Numbered from the stretch's first letter, positions 6,925 to 15,409 are shown. The stretch: DNA of 44,142 nt from Actinomycetota bacterium (GCA_030685215.1 JAUXQB010000324.1:1-44142); one strand, 5' to 3'. Notes: generated by a model not told the origin, from the sequence alone. Translations and numbers: made by a program.

Positions 6925-7826
6925 CGCTCGGAGAGATCGGCGAGTCGCGGCGGGTCGGCACCGCTGCGCTGGCACGTGATGGCGGCCACCTCCTGTGCGG
7001 CGATGGTGGCCTGCACGGCGAGTTGGGTCTCGGCGAGATCGTGACGGGTCTGCCCGGCACCGAGCCACCACGCGAGGAAACCGCCACAGAACGAGTCGCC
7101 GGCGCCGATGGTGTCGGCGACCTCGATGCGTTCCGTGGGCACCAGCACCTCGCTGCCGGCGGTGAGCACCCACGTGCCCTGCGCTCCCATGGTGACCAGC
7201 ACCAGGGTGACACCGCGCGCGATCAGCGTGCGTGCGTACTCCACCGGGTCGAGCCCGGGTGCGAGGTACTCGGTGTCGTCGTTGCTCACCTTCACGACAT
7301 CGGCGCGGGCGCACGCCTGGTCGACGCGGTGCACGTACGCGGCGCGATCTGTGATGACGCCGGCGCGGCAGTTCGGGTCGATCATCACCAGCGTGTCGTC
7401 AGGCAGGGCCAGCAGGTAGTCGATGAGCGTCGAGGCCATCGGTTCCAGCACCAGGCCGAGCGTGCCGGCGTGCACCGCCGCGGGTGCCCGCGCCGCGACG
7501 GGGACCGTGTCGAGCGACGGCGCCGAGGTGTCGGCGAGGTAGAAGCGGTAGGTGGCCGCCCCGCGCTCGTCGAGCTCGGCTGCGGCCAGGGTGGTGGGCA
7601 ACGCGGTGCGTACGGTCGCGTCGGCACTCACGCCGTCGGCCACGAGTTGCTCGAACAGCCGGCAGCCGAAGCGGTCGTCGGAGACGGCTCCGAGGAACGT
7701 GACCGGCTGCTGGAGGCGACCGATGGTGCGAGCGACGTTGTACGGGCCGCCGCCGAGCTTCGCGACCACCGTTGCGTCGATGCCGATCACGAGGTCGACC
7801 AGCGCTTCGCCTGCCACCACGATCAT
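6900..7826 (-). CDS. PfkB-family carbohydrate kinase (fructokinase-like)
   Basis: This 308-residue protein shows both PfkB signatures: the early GGGPYNVARTIGRLQ glycine-rich region (25-39) and the C-terminal DTIGAGDSFCGGFLAWWL, with the anion hole GAGD (241-244) and Asp244 as catalytic base. Such kinases phosphorylate fructose, ribose, 2-keto-3-deoxygluconate or nucleosides with ATP. The MIVVAGEALVDLV start is typical of fructokinases. No transporter or other sugar gene is nearby, so the sugar stays open. The downstream P-loop kinase overlaps it, indicating co-expression. A TAGGTT hexamer 7 bases before the ATG points to a leaderless message. Confidence 0.92.
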   Translation of the reverse strand: MIVVAGEALVDLVIGIDATVVAKLGGGPYNVARTIGRLQQPVTFLGAVSDDRFGCRLFEQLVADGVSADATVRTALPTTLAAAELDERGAATYRFYLADTSAPSLDTVPVAARAPAAVHAGTLGLVLEPMASTLIDYLLALPDDTLVMIDPNCRAGVITDRAAYVHRVDQACARADVVKVSNDDTEYLAPGLDPVEYARTLIARGVTLVLVTMGAQGTWVLTAGSEVLVPTERIEVADTIGAGDSFCGGFLAWWLGAGQTRHDLAETQLAVQATIAAQEVAAITCQRSGADPPRLADLSERWQRSIPG

Positions 7827-7839
7827 GGTGTGGAACCTA
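7827..7839 (-). promoter_or_regulatory. Leaderless -10 box for the PfkB kinase gene
   Basis: On the reverse strand TAGGTT (7839-7834) is followed by 7 bases and the ATG at 7826. No Shine-Dalgarno is present in the short gap, in keeping with a leaderless transcript. Confidence 0.5.
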
Positions 7840-7853
7840 CCTGGCGCGCCGCG

Positions 7854-9842
7854 TCACAGCGACATGCCGCGCACCCGGCCTTCGTAGATGGCGTGCACCG
7901 CGGTGCGCGCGGCCACGGCATCGCCGACAGCGTGCACCTCGAGAGCGTCGAGCGTGGCGAGTTCGTCGAAGACGCCGGTCTCGGAGGTGTTGGTGGTCGC
8001 CAGCACGAGGGCGTCGGCCTCGATGGTCTGCTCGCTGCCGTCGAGCAGGTTGCGCACGACCGCTGCCGTACCCGTCCACTCGACGAGCGCCGACTCCGTG
8101 TGCCAGGTGGCGCCCAGCTGCGCCAGCCGAGCGCGCAGCTCGTAGTCGCCGGCGGTGCGTTGCACCCAGTAGCCGACCATCGGGTGCGCGGTGACGATGA
8201 CCACTCGGTGGCCGCGCTCGGCCAGGTGCCACGCGGTGCCGCCGCCGCGCCAATCGCCGGTGTCGTCGAGCAGCACCACGGTGGAGCCCGGTCGCGCCCG
8301 GTGCGCCATCACGTCCTCGACCGCCCACACGTTCGGCAGCTGCACGCCCGGCAGTTCGGCCATCAGCGGTAGCTGTCGCTGGAAGCCCGTGCCGGCGGGC
8401 TGCGACCCGGTCGCGATGACCACGGCGTCGGCGCCTGCCGCGGCGACCTCCTCGGCCGACATCGGATGGTTCACCCGCACCCGCACGTCGAGTCGTTCGA
8501 GCTCGCGGCGGTACCAGTCGATCAGTTCCGTGATCTGCGACCGGCGCGGCTGCAGGCCGGCGAGGCGGAACGAGCCGCCCAGCTCAGGGCCGGCCTCGAC
8601 CAACGTCACCCGATGCCCGCGCTCTGCCGCTACGCGGGCCGTCTCCAGTCCTGCCGGCCCGCCTCCGACCACGAGCACCTCGCGTGGCGTCGGTGCCGGC
8701 TCGAACGTGTCGCCGCCCCACTCGAACTCGCGGCCCACCGACGGGTTCACCAGGCACGAGATCCAGTAGTCGCGCGAGCGCCGGCCCCAGCACATCTGGT
8801 TGCACGAGATGCACCCGCGCACCTCGTCGGCGCGACCGTGCAATGCCTTGTTCGCGAGGTGCGGGTCGGCGATCTGCCCGCGCACGATGCTCACCATGTC
8901 GGCCTGACCGGAGGCGACGACGTAGTCGGCGTTCTCGGGCGTGCGGATGTGGCTCTCCGCCTGCACCTTCGCGTGGCGGACCACCTGCTTCAGCCGCTCG
9001 GCCATCGGCACCCCGAGCTTGTCGGGCTGCTGATAGGTGGGGATGATCTTGTCGAAGCTGAAGTAACTGCCGGTGCCGCACGTGACGTAGTCCATCAGTC
9101 GTCGCTCGTCGTGCCATGCGACGATCTCGCACAGCTCGTCGATCTGCAGCGCGGCCGGCACGCCCTCGTCGATGCTCACCGCGAGACCGACGACGAACTC
9201 GTCGCCGACGCGCTCGCGGATTCGGCTCATGATCTCGCTCGAGAAGCGCATCCGGTTGTCGAACGAGCCGCCCCACTCGTCGGTGCGGCGGTTGCTCCAC
9301 GGCAGCCAGAACTGGTCGATGATCGCGTTGTAGGCGGCGAACAGCTCGACACCGTCGAACCCGCAGCGCTGTGCGCGCTCGGCCGCGTCGACGAACGACT
9401 GGATGATCTCCTCGATCTCGGCCGGCGACATCGCATGGCTGCCGTCGCCGTCGTGGTACGACGGCAGTCCGGAGGGCGACCACGACGGCTGGTAGCTGTT
9501 GTCGAAGTCGCCGTGCTGCCCGACGTGGTACAGCTGATGGAGGATGACGCACCCTTCGGCGTGCACCGCATCGGTGATGGCGCGGAAGCCGGGGATCACC
9601 GCGTCGTCGCCGTGGCGGAAGTTGCCCCGTGTGAGCACGGCCGTGGCATGCACCGGCACCGGCTCCACCACGATCATCGCGGCGCCACCGCGAGCGCGTT
9701 CCAGGTAGTACCCGAGGTGGCGCGCACCGGGCAGACCGGCCTCGCTCATGTTGGCGGTGTGGGCACCGAAGACGATGCGGTTGCGCAGCGTGACATGACG
9801 GAGCTGCAGCGGCTCGGCCAAGTGTGGGTAGCTGGTGCTCAT
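7854..9842 (-). CDS. FMN/FAD/Fe-S oxidoreductase of the 2,4-dienoyl-CoA reductase / trimethylamine dehydrogenase (OYE-fusion) family
   Basis: The 662-residue protein has an N-terminal old-yellow-enzyme TIM barrel (about 1-335: LQLRHVTLRNRIVFGAHTAN, RRTDEWGGSFDNRMRF). An Fe-S motif follows, GCISCNQMC with Cys near 343, 346 and 350 and a further Cys near 362 (WISCLVNPS). Last come an FAD Rossmann fold (VLVVGGGPAGLETA, about 390) and an NAD(P)-like domain. This is the FadH/trimethylamine dehydrogenase/N-methylproline demethylase layout, and similar proteins are common in mycofactocin-containing actinobacteria. Exact substrate is unknown: enoyl reduction and oxidative N-demethylation are both possible. 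AGGAG precedes ATG 9842 by 4 bases, and a -10 candidate TACGGT lies about 35 bases upstream. The gene is divergent from the methyltransferase at 9912. Confidence 0.88.
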   Translation of the reverse strand: MSTSYPHLAEPLQLRHVTLRNRIVFGAHTANMSEAGLPGARHLGYYLERARGGAAMIVVEPVPVHATAVLTRGNFRHGDDAVIPGFRAITDAVHAEGCVILHQLYHVGQHGDFDNSYQPSWSPSGLPSYHDGDGSHAMSPAEIEEIIQSFVDAAERAQRCGFDGVELFAAYNAIIDQFWLPWSNRRTDEWGGSFDNRMRFSSEIMSRIRERVGDEFVVGLAVSIDEGVPAALQIDELCEIVAWHDERRLMDYVTCGTGSYFSFDKIIPTYQQPDKLGVPMAERLKQVVRHAKVQAESHIRTPENADYVVASGQADMVSIVRGQIADPHLANKALHGRADEVRGCISCNQMCWGRRSRDYWISCLVNPSVGREFEWGGDTFEPAPTPREVLVVGGGPAGLETARVAAERGHRVTLVEAGPELGGSFRLAGLQPRRSQITELIDWYRRELERLDVRVRVNHPMSAEEVAAAGADAVVIATGSQPAGTGFQRQLPLMAELPGVQLPNVWAVEDVMAHRARPGSTVVLLDDTGDWRGGGTAWHLAERGHRVVIVTAHPMVGYWVQRTAGDYELRARLAQLGATWHTESALVEWTGTAAVVRNLLDGSEQTIEADALVLATTNTSETGVFDELATLDALEVHAVGDAVAARTAVHAIYEGRVRGMSL

Positions 9843-9870
9843 CTCGCTCCTGGGTGTCAGCGGATTCCTG

Positions 9871-9882
9871 GTACGACCGTAC
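9871..9882. promoter_or_regulatory. GTACG-AC-CGTAC inverted repeat in a divergent promoter region
   Basis: GTACG and CGTAC flank two bases at 9871-9882, between the divergent OYE-type gene (start 9842) and methyltransferase gene (start 9912). The right arm overlaps the candidate reverse-strand -10 TACGGT. It may be an operator serving both genes. Only the symmetry and location support this. Confidence 0.3.
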
Positions 9883-9911
9883 TCATCGTGGACGGGTGGG
9901 AGAATCGGCGG

Positions 9912-10550
9912 ATGGACGACGACCGGCTGCAGTGGATCTACTCGGCGACCAGCCCGACCGAGCTGCGCGAGCGCTACGAGGTGTGGGCCGCGGAGTACGA
10001 CTCCGATCTCGACGGCATGCAGTGGCTGGCGCCGCTCGCGGGTGCACAACGGTGCCATCACTTTGCCGGGCCCGATGCCGCGGTGCTCGACGCGGGATGC
10101 GGCACCGGCCTGGTGGGCACGCACCTGCGCGCCGCGAGCGTCGGCAGCTTGGTCGGCTTCGACCTCTCGCCCGCGATGCTGCAGCAGGCTGCAACCCGTC
10201 GGTGGTCCTGCGGCGGGGTCTATGACCACCTCGTGCTCGGCTCGTTGCTGGAACCGCTGCCGTTCGCCGCTGCCAGCTTCGACGCGGTGGTGTCCGTCGG
10301 TGTGTTCACCATCGGCCACGTCGGGCCAGTTGCGCTCCGCGGGTTGACGGCGGTGGTGCGCCCGGGCGGACACGTGTCGGTCACGTTCCGCGACGACTCG
10401 GTCGGCCCGCTCGGCTATGAAGCCGAGGCGGAACGACTGCAGCTCGAGGGCGTGTGGCGGTTGGTCGAGCGAACGGAGGCGGCGCCGTTGATCACCGAGG
10501 GCGGTGTCGGCGCCCCGATGCGCGTGTGGACCTGGCAGGTTCTCGGCTGA
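9912..10550 (+). CDS. Class I SAM-dependent methyltransferase
   Basis: The 212-residue protein has a class I Rossmann methyltransferase core: motif I VLDAGCGTGLVGTHLR (GxGxG, SAM binding, about 59-74), then VGFDLSPAMLQQA (motif II), and LPFAAASFDAVVSVGVFTIGHV with RPGGHVSVTFRD (post-I region and motif III). The N-terminal TELRERYEVWAAEYD is typical of small-molecule methyltransferases in the UbiE/methyltransferase-11 group. The acceptor is not evident. ATG 9912 follows GGGAGAA at a suitable distance. It precedes the P450 at 10577 by 26 bases, but that gene has its own leaderless promoter signal. Confidence 0.88.
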   Translation: MDDDRLQWIYSATSPTELRERYEVWAAEYDSDLDGMQWLAPLAGAQRCHHFAGPDAAVLDAGCGTGLVGTHLRAASVGSLVGFDLSPAMLQQAATRRWSCGGVYDHLVLGSLLEPLPFAAASFDAVVSVGVFTIGHVGPVALRGLTAVVRPGGHVSVTFRDDSVGPLGYEAEAERLQLEGVWRLVERTEAAPLITEGGVGAPMRVWTWQVLG

Positions 10551-10564
10551 GAGTGCGCTCGCCG

Positions 10565-10576
10565 TACGCTGCGCAG
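10565..10576 (+). promoter_or_regulatory. Leaderless -10 box for P450 at 10577
   Basis: TACGCT (10565-10570) is followed by 6 bases and the ATG at 10577, matching the leaderless spacing found repeatedly in this window. Confidence 0.5.
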
Positions 10577-11815
10577 ATGAGCAGTGACGACGCCGGCCTG
10601 CGGCAACTGATCGCCCGCTTCGACCCGAACGACCTCGGCTTCATCGCCGATCCGTACCCTGTGCTCGATGCGCTGCGCGAGGCAACGCCAATCTTCTGGA
10701 ACGAAGCCACCTCGCAGTGGACCCTCACCCGCTTCTCCGACGTGCAGGAGACCCTTCGCGATCGTCGCATGGGTCGCAGCTACACGCACCTCTACACGCA
10801 CGCGCAGGTGGGCAGAGCAGAACCCGACCCGCGGTGGGCAGCCTTCCAGCAGCACGAGCGCTGGTCACTGCTCTGTCTGGAACCGCCCGATCACACGCGC
10901 ATCCGCCGCCTGGTGGCGAAGGTGTTCACGCCTCGCGCGGTCGCGGCGTTGCGGCCCGCGGTGCAGGGCTTCTCCGACGAGCTGCTCGACCGGTGCCGCG
11001 AGAGGGGCGAGTTCGAGCTGCTCCGCGACTACGCGCAGCCGTACTCGGTGGCGGTCATCGCCTCGATGCTCGGCGTGCCGCGCAGCGACACGCAACTGCT
11101 GCTCGACTGGAGCCACGCCATCGTCAAGATGTACGAGCTGAGCACCACCGACGACGTGCGGGCAGCTGCCGACCGGGCGGCGGGAGAGTACATCGAGTAC
11201 ACGAAGGCGCTCATCGCGGAGAAGCGGCGTTCGCCCGACGGGCTGCTGGTGGCGGAGCTGGTGCGCGTGGAGGACGAAGGCGACACGCTCACCGAGGACG
11301 AGATCGTCTCCACCACGATGGTGCTGCTGGAGGCCGGTCACGAGGCCACGGTCAACACGCTCGGCAACGGCATGCGCGCCATCCTGCGCCACCCCGGCGA
11401 GTGGCAGCGGGTCGTCGGCGGCGAGGTGCCGGCGAAGGTGGCGGTGGAGGAGATGTTGCGGTGGGATCCGCCGCTGCACCTGTTCGAGCGGTGGGTGCTG
11501 GAGGAGGGCGTCGAGATCGCCGGCCAGCGGATCGAGGTGGGTCAGGAGGTGGCGATGCTGTTCGGTGCCGCGCAGCGCGATCCGCGTCGGTTCGAGAACG
11601 CCGACCGGTTCGACATCGGCCGCGGCGACACCGCGCACATCGGCTTCGGTGGTGGCATCCACTTCTGCGTCGGTGCCCCGCTCGCCCGTCAGGAGATCGA
11701 GGTGTCAGTGGCCGGCCTCGCCTCGCGCTTTCCCGAGATCGAGATGGCCGCCGAGCCCTTGTACCACCCGAACTTCGTCATCCGCGGCCTCACCGCGCTC
11801 CACCTGAGGGGCTGA
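10577..11815 (+). CDS. Cytochrome P450
   Basis: This 412-residue P450 has an I-helix motif AGHEAT (253-258), in which Glu replaces the more usual Asp and Ala-Thr replaces Thr-Thr. It also has K-helix E292-x-x-R295 and the haem loop FGGGIHFCVG with Cys364. The N-terminal FDPNDLGFIADPYPVLDALREATPIFW is typical of bacterial CYP107-like proteins. No ferredoxin gene adjoins it. The ATG at 10577 is favoured over upstream in-frame codons by the -10 box 6 bases before it. Its stop codon (11813-11815) directly abuts the stop of the convergent lyase gene, with no spacer. Subfamily and substrate are unassigned. Confidence 0.92.
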   Translation: MSSDDAGLRQLIARFDPNDLGFIADPYPVLDALREATPIFWNEATSQWTLTRFSDVQETLRDRRMGRSYTHLYTHAQVGRAEPDPRWAAFQQHERWSLLCLEPPDHTRIRRLVAKVFTPRAVAALRPAVQGFSDELLDRCRERGEFELLRDYAQPYSVAVIASMLGVPRSDTQLLLDWSHAIVKMYELSTTDDVRAAADRAAGEYIEYTKALIAEKRRSPDGLLVAELVRVEDEGDTLTEDEIVSTTMVLLEAGHEATVNTLGNGMRAILRHPGEWQRVVGGEVPAKVAVEEMLRWDPPLHLFERWVLEEGVEIAGQRIEVGQEVAMLFGAAQRDPRRFENADRFDIGRGDTAHIGFGGGIHFCVGAPLARQEIEVSVAGLASRFPEIEMAAEPLYHPNFVIRGLTALHLRG

Positions 11816-12859
11816 TCAGGGCGCGAGGATGGAGCGGGCGCGGGTGAGCACTTCGGCCACGTCGGCCTCGGTGGTCTGGAAGCTGGTGACGAAGCGGATG
11901 ACGCCGTTGCCCATCCCGTAGAACAGCAACCCCGCGTCGGCCAGCGCGACCGCGGCAGGCTCGCCGACGCGAGCGAACAGCATGTTCGCCTGCGGTTCGG
12001 CGAGGAAGGTCACGTCGAGCGCGCGCAGCCCGTCGGCGAGCGCAGCCATCGCGTCGTTGGCTCGTGTGGCCAGCCGCAGCCAGAGCCCGTCGGTGAGGTA
12101 CGCGACGAGCTGCGCCGACTGGAACCGCATCTTGCTGGCCACGTGGCCGGATCGCTTGAGGCGGTAGACGAGCTGGTCGGCGACCGCAGGGTCGAAGCAG
12201 ACGATGGCGTCGGTGCTCAGTGCGCCGTTCTTGGTGGCGCCGAGCGAGAACACATCGACTCCGGCAGCCGAAGTGAGGCCGGCAGGCGAGCACTGCAGCG
12301 CCACGATCGCGTTCGCGACCCGAGCGCCGTCGAGGTGCATCCGCAGACCCCGCGTCCGCGCCAGCGCGGCGAGCGCTGCCACCTCGGCGGTGGTGTACAC
12401 CGTGCCGAAGTCGGTGGGGCATGTGACCGACACGACCGACGGCTGCGAATGGTGCGGGTCGCCCCAGTTGGTGCGGTCGAAGGCCTGCTGCACCGCTGCG
12501 GGCGAGAGTCGGTAGTGCTCGCCGGGCAGGCCGTGCATCACCGCGCCGCCGCTGAACAGCGAGGTGGCGCCGCCCTCGTTGGCGAAGATGTGCGCCGTCT
12601 CGTGGCACAGCACGCTGCCCCACGGCGGGCACAGTGCCGACAACGCCAGCGAGTTCGCAGCCGTGCCGCTGACCACCGGGAAGACGTCGGCGTCCGGGTG
12701 TTCGAACACCTCGCGCACGATGTCGCGCAGCTGGGCAGTGAGGTCGTCGCCGCCGTACGCGAGTGCGGACCCCTCGTTGGCCGTCGCCAGCGCGGCGAGG
12801 ATCTCGGGGGCGACCCCGGCCGAGTTGTCGCTGCGCAGTTCGATCGGCCGTGGGCTCAT
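11816..12859 (-). CDS. Threonine aldolase / beta-eliminating lyase family PLP enzyme
   Basis: The 347-residue protein fits low-specificity L-threonine aldolase (pfam01212). It opens with IELRSDNSAGVAPEILAAL, the family's start, and carries GTAANSLALSAL for cofactor phosphate binding, HLDGARVANA with Asp178, and SLGATKNGALSTDAIV with Lys210 as the probable Schiff-base lysine. These enzymes split threonine or allo-threonine to glycine and acetaldehyde, and act on other beta-hydroxy amino acids. A TAGTGT hexamer 7 bases before the ATG indicates a leaderless message. It is divergent from the coiled-coil gene at 12936 and convergent with the P450. Confidence 0.9.
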   Translation of the reverse strand: MSPRPIELRSDNSAGVAPEILAALATANEGSALAYGGDDLTAQLRDIVREVFEHPDADVFPVVSGTAANSLALSALCPPWGSVLCHETAHIFANEGGATSLFSGGAVMHGLPGEHYRLSPAAVQQAFDRTNWGDPHHSQPSVVSVTCPTDFGTVYTTAEVAALAALARTRGLRMHLDGARVANAIVALQCSPAGLTSAAGVDVFSLGATKNGALSTDAIVCFDPAVADQLVYRLKRSGHVASKMRFQSAQLVAYLTDGLWLRLATRANDAMAALADGLRALDVTFLAEPQANMLFARVGEPAAVALADAGLLFYGMGNGVIRFVTSFQTTEADVAEVLTRARSILAP

Positions 12860-12872
12860 CGGAGCAACACTA
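12860..12872 (-). promoter_or_regulatory. Leaderless -10 box for the threonine aldolase-like gene
   Basis: TAGTGT on the reverse strand (12872-12867) is followed by 7 bases and the ATG at 12859. Confidence 0.5.
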
Positions 12873-12935
12873 CGAGTCGGTGCCTCGAGACCCGGTGTTG
12901 ACACCGCCCCTGCCGTGAGGTGCAGACTGCGCCCG

Positions 12936-13370
12936 ATGCCCAGCCGCCGCCGTCCGAAGTCTCCCCGCCAACCTGTTGCACCCGCGCCCGCCGCGTCGTC
13001 CGGCCCGCGTGCGCCGCAGCGCAGCTCTGTCGATGCCGATCTCGAGCGCTTCGCCGCCGCGTTGAAGGAGAGCGAGCAGCTCGATCGCGCGGCGAAGCAG
13101 CGGTCGCAGCAGGCCAAGGCCGATGCCGCTCGCGCTGCTGATGAAGCGGCCGCGAAGGCAGCGTCGCTCGCCACGGCCCGGCGCGACCTCGAGCGTGCGG
13201 TCGAGGCCGTGCGACAGGCGAAGCAGCTGGGCAAGGGGCGTGCCGCGGCCGACGACGCGTGGAAGGTCGCGAAGGCGACGGTGATCGAGCTCGAGACCGG
13301 CGTCGCACCCGCGTGGGCCGCGAAAGCGCCCGCCGAGCAGCCCGTCGAAGAAATTCAACCTGACGAGTAG
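12936..13370 (+). CDS. Small Ala/Lys/Glu-rich coiled-coil protein of unknown function
   Basis: This 144-residue protein is not one I recognise. Residues 1-35 are basic and Pro-rich (MPSRRRPKSPRQP), suggesting a disordered tail. Residues about 35-125 are almost entirely helix-forming with heptad-like alternation of Ala/Leu and Lys/Arg/Glu, and would form a long coiled coil. The C-terminus is acidic (EEIQPDE). The basic tail plus coiled coil could bind nucleic acid or ribosomes, but nothing proves that. A perfect -35 TTGACA lies at 12898-12903 with a poor -10, CAGACT (12923-12928), after a long 19-base gap. ATG 12936 is the only credible start. Confidence 0.65.
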   Translation: MPSRRRPKSPRQPVAPAPAASSGPRAPQRSSVDADLERFAAALKESEQLDRAAKQRSQQAKADAARAADEAAAKAASLATARRDLERAVEAVRQAKQLGKGRAAADDAWKVAKATVIELETGVAPAWAAKAPAEQPVEEIQPDE

Positions 13371-13443
13371 CACGACACGACAGCACGAAAGCCGTTCCCT
13401 ACACTGCGCGTCTCACCGGACCGAGCAGAGGGAATGATCGTGC

Positions 13444-13884
13444 ATGGCTCGTTACGTCACCACCGTCCGCACACAGATGTCGCCCGCAGAGGCGTTCGAG
13501 TACATGGCCGATCTGCGCAACTTCGCGGAGTGGGACCCTGGCGTGAAGAAGGTCGTGCAGGTCACCGGTGACGGCGGCGGCGCCGGCGCCGAGTTCGACG
13601 TCACCGTCAGCGGCACCACCTTGCGGTACCGAACCGAAGTGCACCACCCGACCAACGAACTGCTGGTCGTGGCCAAGAGTCGCATGCTCACCTCCACCGA
13701 CAAGGTCACGATCGTGAGCGATCACGGTGCCACACTCGTCACCTACGACGCCGAACTGCGCCTCAACAGCGTGCTCGGCCTCGCCGACCCGCTGCTGAAG
13801 CCCGCGTTCAACCGAATCGGCGACCGGGCCGCCGCCGGGCTGCGGCGTGTGCTCGACGGCACCGACGCCACGGCCACCACATGA
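13444..13884 (+). CDS. SRPBCC (START/Bet v1-like) family protein
   Basis: The 146-residue protein has the SRPBCC pattern. It starts with ARYVTTVRTQMSPAEAFEYMADLRNFAEWDPGVKKVVQ (strand, two helices, the W-DPG turn), continues through alternating beta strands (YRTEVHHPTNELLVVAKS, LVTYDAELRL), and ends in a long helix (FNRIGDRAAAGLRRVLDG). This fold binds a hydrophobic ligand; family members act as lipid carriers, cyclases or cofactor-binding proteins. The stop overlaps the SDR start by 4 bases (ATGA), so the two are translationally coupled and may act on the same compound. A TACACT -10 candidate lies at 13400-13405, and GAGGGA precedes the start. Confidence 0.85.
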   Translation: MARYVTTVRTQMSPAEAFEYMADLRNFAEWDPGVKKVVQVTGDGGGAGAEFDVTVSGTTLRYRTEVHHPTNELLVVAKSRMLTSTDKVTIVSDHGATLVTYDAELRLNSVLGLADPLLKPAFNRIGDRAAAGLRRVLDGTDATATT

Positions 13885-14870
13885 GCGTGCGCGACGCGGT
13901 CGACACCGCGCTCGAGCTGCCGGTGTTCACCAGCTTCACCCGCCTCGGCTACGACGCACGGTCGCGGCTGGAGCACTGGACAGATCTCGACAGCTACGAC
14001 CTGACAGGTCGCGTGATGCTGGTCACCGGCGCCACCAGCGGTCTCGGCCTGGTGGCGGCGCGGCAGCTCGCCGCCAACGGTGCCACGGTGGTGCTGCTCG
14101 GGCGCGACGCAGCGAAGACCGCCGGTGTGCGCGATCGACTCGCGGCAGAGACCGGAAACGAGTCGGTCACGACGGTCGTTGCCGACATGGGCGAACTCGG
14201 GGCAGTGCGGCGCATCGCCGCCGAGGTGATCGAGCGATTCGACCGGCTCGACGTGCTCGTCCACAACGCCGGTGCGCTGAGTGCCACCCGTCAGGTGGCG
14301 CCGGCCGCGGGCGGGGGAGCGCCACTGGAGCTCACCGTCGCCAGCCAGGTGGTGGGGCCGTTCCTGCTCACCTCGTTGCTGCTCCCACTGCTCGAACGCA
14401 CCGGAGCGACGTCGCCGGCGCGGGTGATCACCATGTCGTCGGGCGGCATGTACGCCACCGGTCTGCACGTCGACGATCTGCAGATGGGCGACGACTACAA
14501 GGGCAGTGAGCAGTACGCCCGAGCGAAGCGCGCGCAGGTGACGCTCAACGAGATGTGGGCCGACCGCCACCCAGGTCCGCAGGTGGTGTTCCACGCGATG
14601 CACCCGGGCTGGGCCGACACGCCCGGCGTGCGCGAGTCATTGCCCACCTTCCGCAAGGTGGTCGGACCGTTGCTGCGCTCACCCGAGCAAGGCGCCGACA
14701 CGCTGGTGTGGCTGGCCTCCGACGACGGCGAACCACTCGCCCACAGCGGCAGCTTCTGGCTCGACCGCAAGCGACGCGACCTGCACAAGCTGCCGACGAC
14801 CAAGCGCACCGACACCCCGCTGCAGCGCACGGCGCTGTGGAAGTGGGTCGCGGAAGCCGCCGGCGCGTGA
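13881..14870 (+). CDS. Short-chain dehydrogenase/reductase (DHRS12-like)
   Basis: The 329-residue SDR has a cofactor motif TGATSGLG (49-56), HNAG (128-131), catalytic Ser in ITMSSGG (about 187), and Y212-x3-K216. LGRD after beta-2 favours NADP(H). An N-terminal extension of about 40 residues (LPVFTSFTRLGYDARSRLEHW) and the overall length resemble the DHRS12 group, rather than 250-residue classical SDRs. The C-terminal LDRKRRDLHKLPTTKRTDTP is also typical of that group. It would reduce or oxidise a carbonyl/alcohol, perhaps lipid-like in view of the coupled SRPBCC protein. The start overlaps the previous stop by 4 bases. Confidence 0.9.
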   Translation: MSVRDAVDTALELPVFTSFTRLGYDARSRLEHWTDLDSYDLTGRVMLVTGATSGLGLVAARQLAANGATVVLLGRDAAKTAGVRDRLAAETGNESVTTVVADMGELGAVRRIAAEVIERFDRLDVLVHNAGALSATRQVAPAAGGGAPLELTVASQVVGPFLLTSLLLPLLERTGATSPARVITMSSGGMYATGLHVDDLQMGDDYKGSEQYARAKRAQVTLNEMWADRHPGPQVVFHAMHPGWADTPGVRESLPTFRKVVGPLLRSPEQGADTLVWLASDDGEPLAHSGSFWLDRKRRDLHKLPTTKRTDTPLQRTALWKWVAEAAGA

Positions 14871-14897
14871 TCACGTGTGGGTTTCTGCCGAACGCGA

Positions 14898-14957
14898 TAG
14901 GCTGACGGCTTCAAGGGTTCCCGCTTTGGCGGATCCACGTCGAAGGTGAGGGCCCAA
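14898..14957 (+). promoter_or_regulatory. cspA-like promoter and 5' leader
   Basis: A TAGGCT -10 box (14898-14903) lies about 55 bases before the ATG at 14958, giving a leader of roughly 48 bases. This is unlike the many leaderless genes here, and agrees with cold-shock mRNAs carrying structured leaders. GGTGAGGG, 8-15 bases before the ATG, can serve as ribosome binding site. Confidence 0.45.
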
Positions 14958-15158
14958 ATGGCCACAGGTACTGTCAAGTTTTTCAACGCCGAAAAGGGTT
15001 ACGGGTTCATTTCCCGTGAGCAGGGCGAAGATGTGTTCGTTCACTTCTCGCAGATCCAGGGCGAGGGCTACAAGTCCCTCGTCGAAGGCCAGAGCGTCGA
15101 GTTCGACGTGGCCCCTGGTCGCAAGGGTGAAGAAGCACAGAACGTCCGCCCCCTCTGA
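14958..15158 (+). CDS. Cold-shock domain protein (CspA family)
   Basis: The 66-residue protein is a complete cold-shock domain. It starts [17 protein letters not shown], containing RNP1 (KGYGFI), then has [10 protein letters not shown] (RNP2-like VFVHF) and the closing [21 protein letters not shown]. Such proteins bind single-stranded RNA or DNA and melt RNA secondary structure, acting in cold adaptation or general translation. ATG 14958 gives the canonical N-terminus. A second open frame begins at its stop codon with a CTGA overlap. Confidence 0.96.
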   Translation: MATGTVKFFNAEKGYGFISREQGEDVFVHFSQIQGEGYKSLVEGQSVEFDVAPGRKGEEAQNVRPL

Positions 15159-15409
15159 GCAGTAACGGTCGTGCCAAGCGCGACCGCGAGCGTGCAAAGC
15201 AGGAGAAGGCCGCGCTGAAGCGCGAACGCAAGGCTTCGGAGGCCGCCGCAACGCCCGACGACGACACGACGGAAGTCGTGCACCGTGCACAGGACGATGT
15301 GTTGGCCGACCTGGCCCGCCTGCACCAGCAGTTCGACGACGAGCAAGTCTCGTTCGACGACTTCGAGTCGGCCAAGAGCCTGCTGCTGGCGCAACTCGCG
15401 GTCGAGTGA
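15155..15409 (+). CDS. Small SHOCT-like protein downstream of cspA, probable CTG start
   Basis: An open frame runs from a stop at 15128 to TGA 15407-15409 and contains no ATG, GTG or TTG before about 45 codons in. The best start is CTG 15155, which overlaps the csp stop as CTGA, giving 84 residues. Residues 6-35 are strongly basic and helical ([21 protein letters not shown]). The C-terminal about 35 residues ([29 protein letters not shown]) resemble a SHOCT domain: helix, short acidic turn, F-E-x-x-K-x-x-LL helix. SHOCT domains occur at protein ends as oligomerisation or targeting modules. The codon pattern looks coding. It may instead be expressed by frameshift from csp. Confidence 0.6.
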   Translation: MSSNGRAKRDRERAKQEKAALKRERKASEAAATPDDDTTEVVHRAQDDVLADLARLHQQFDDEQVSFDDFESAKSLLLAQLAVE

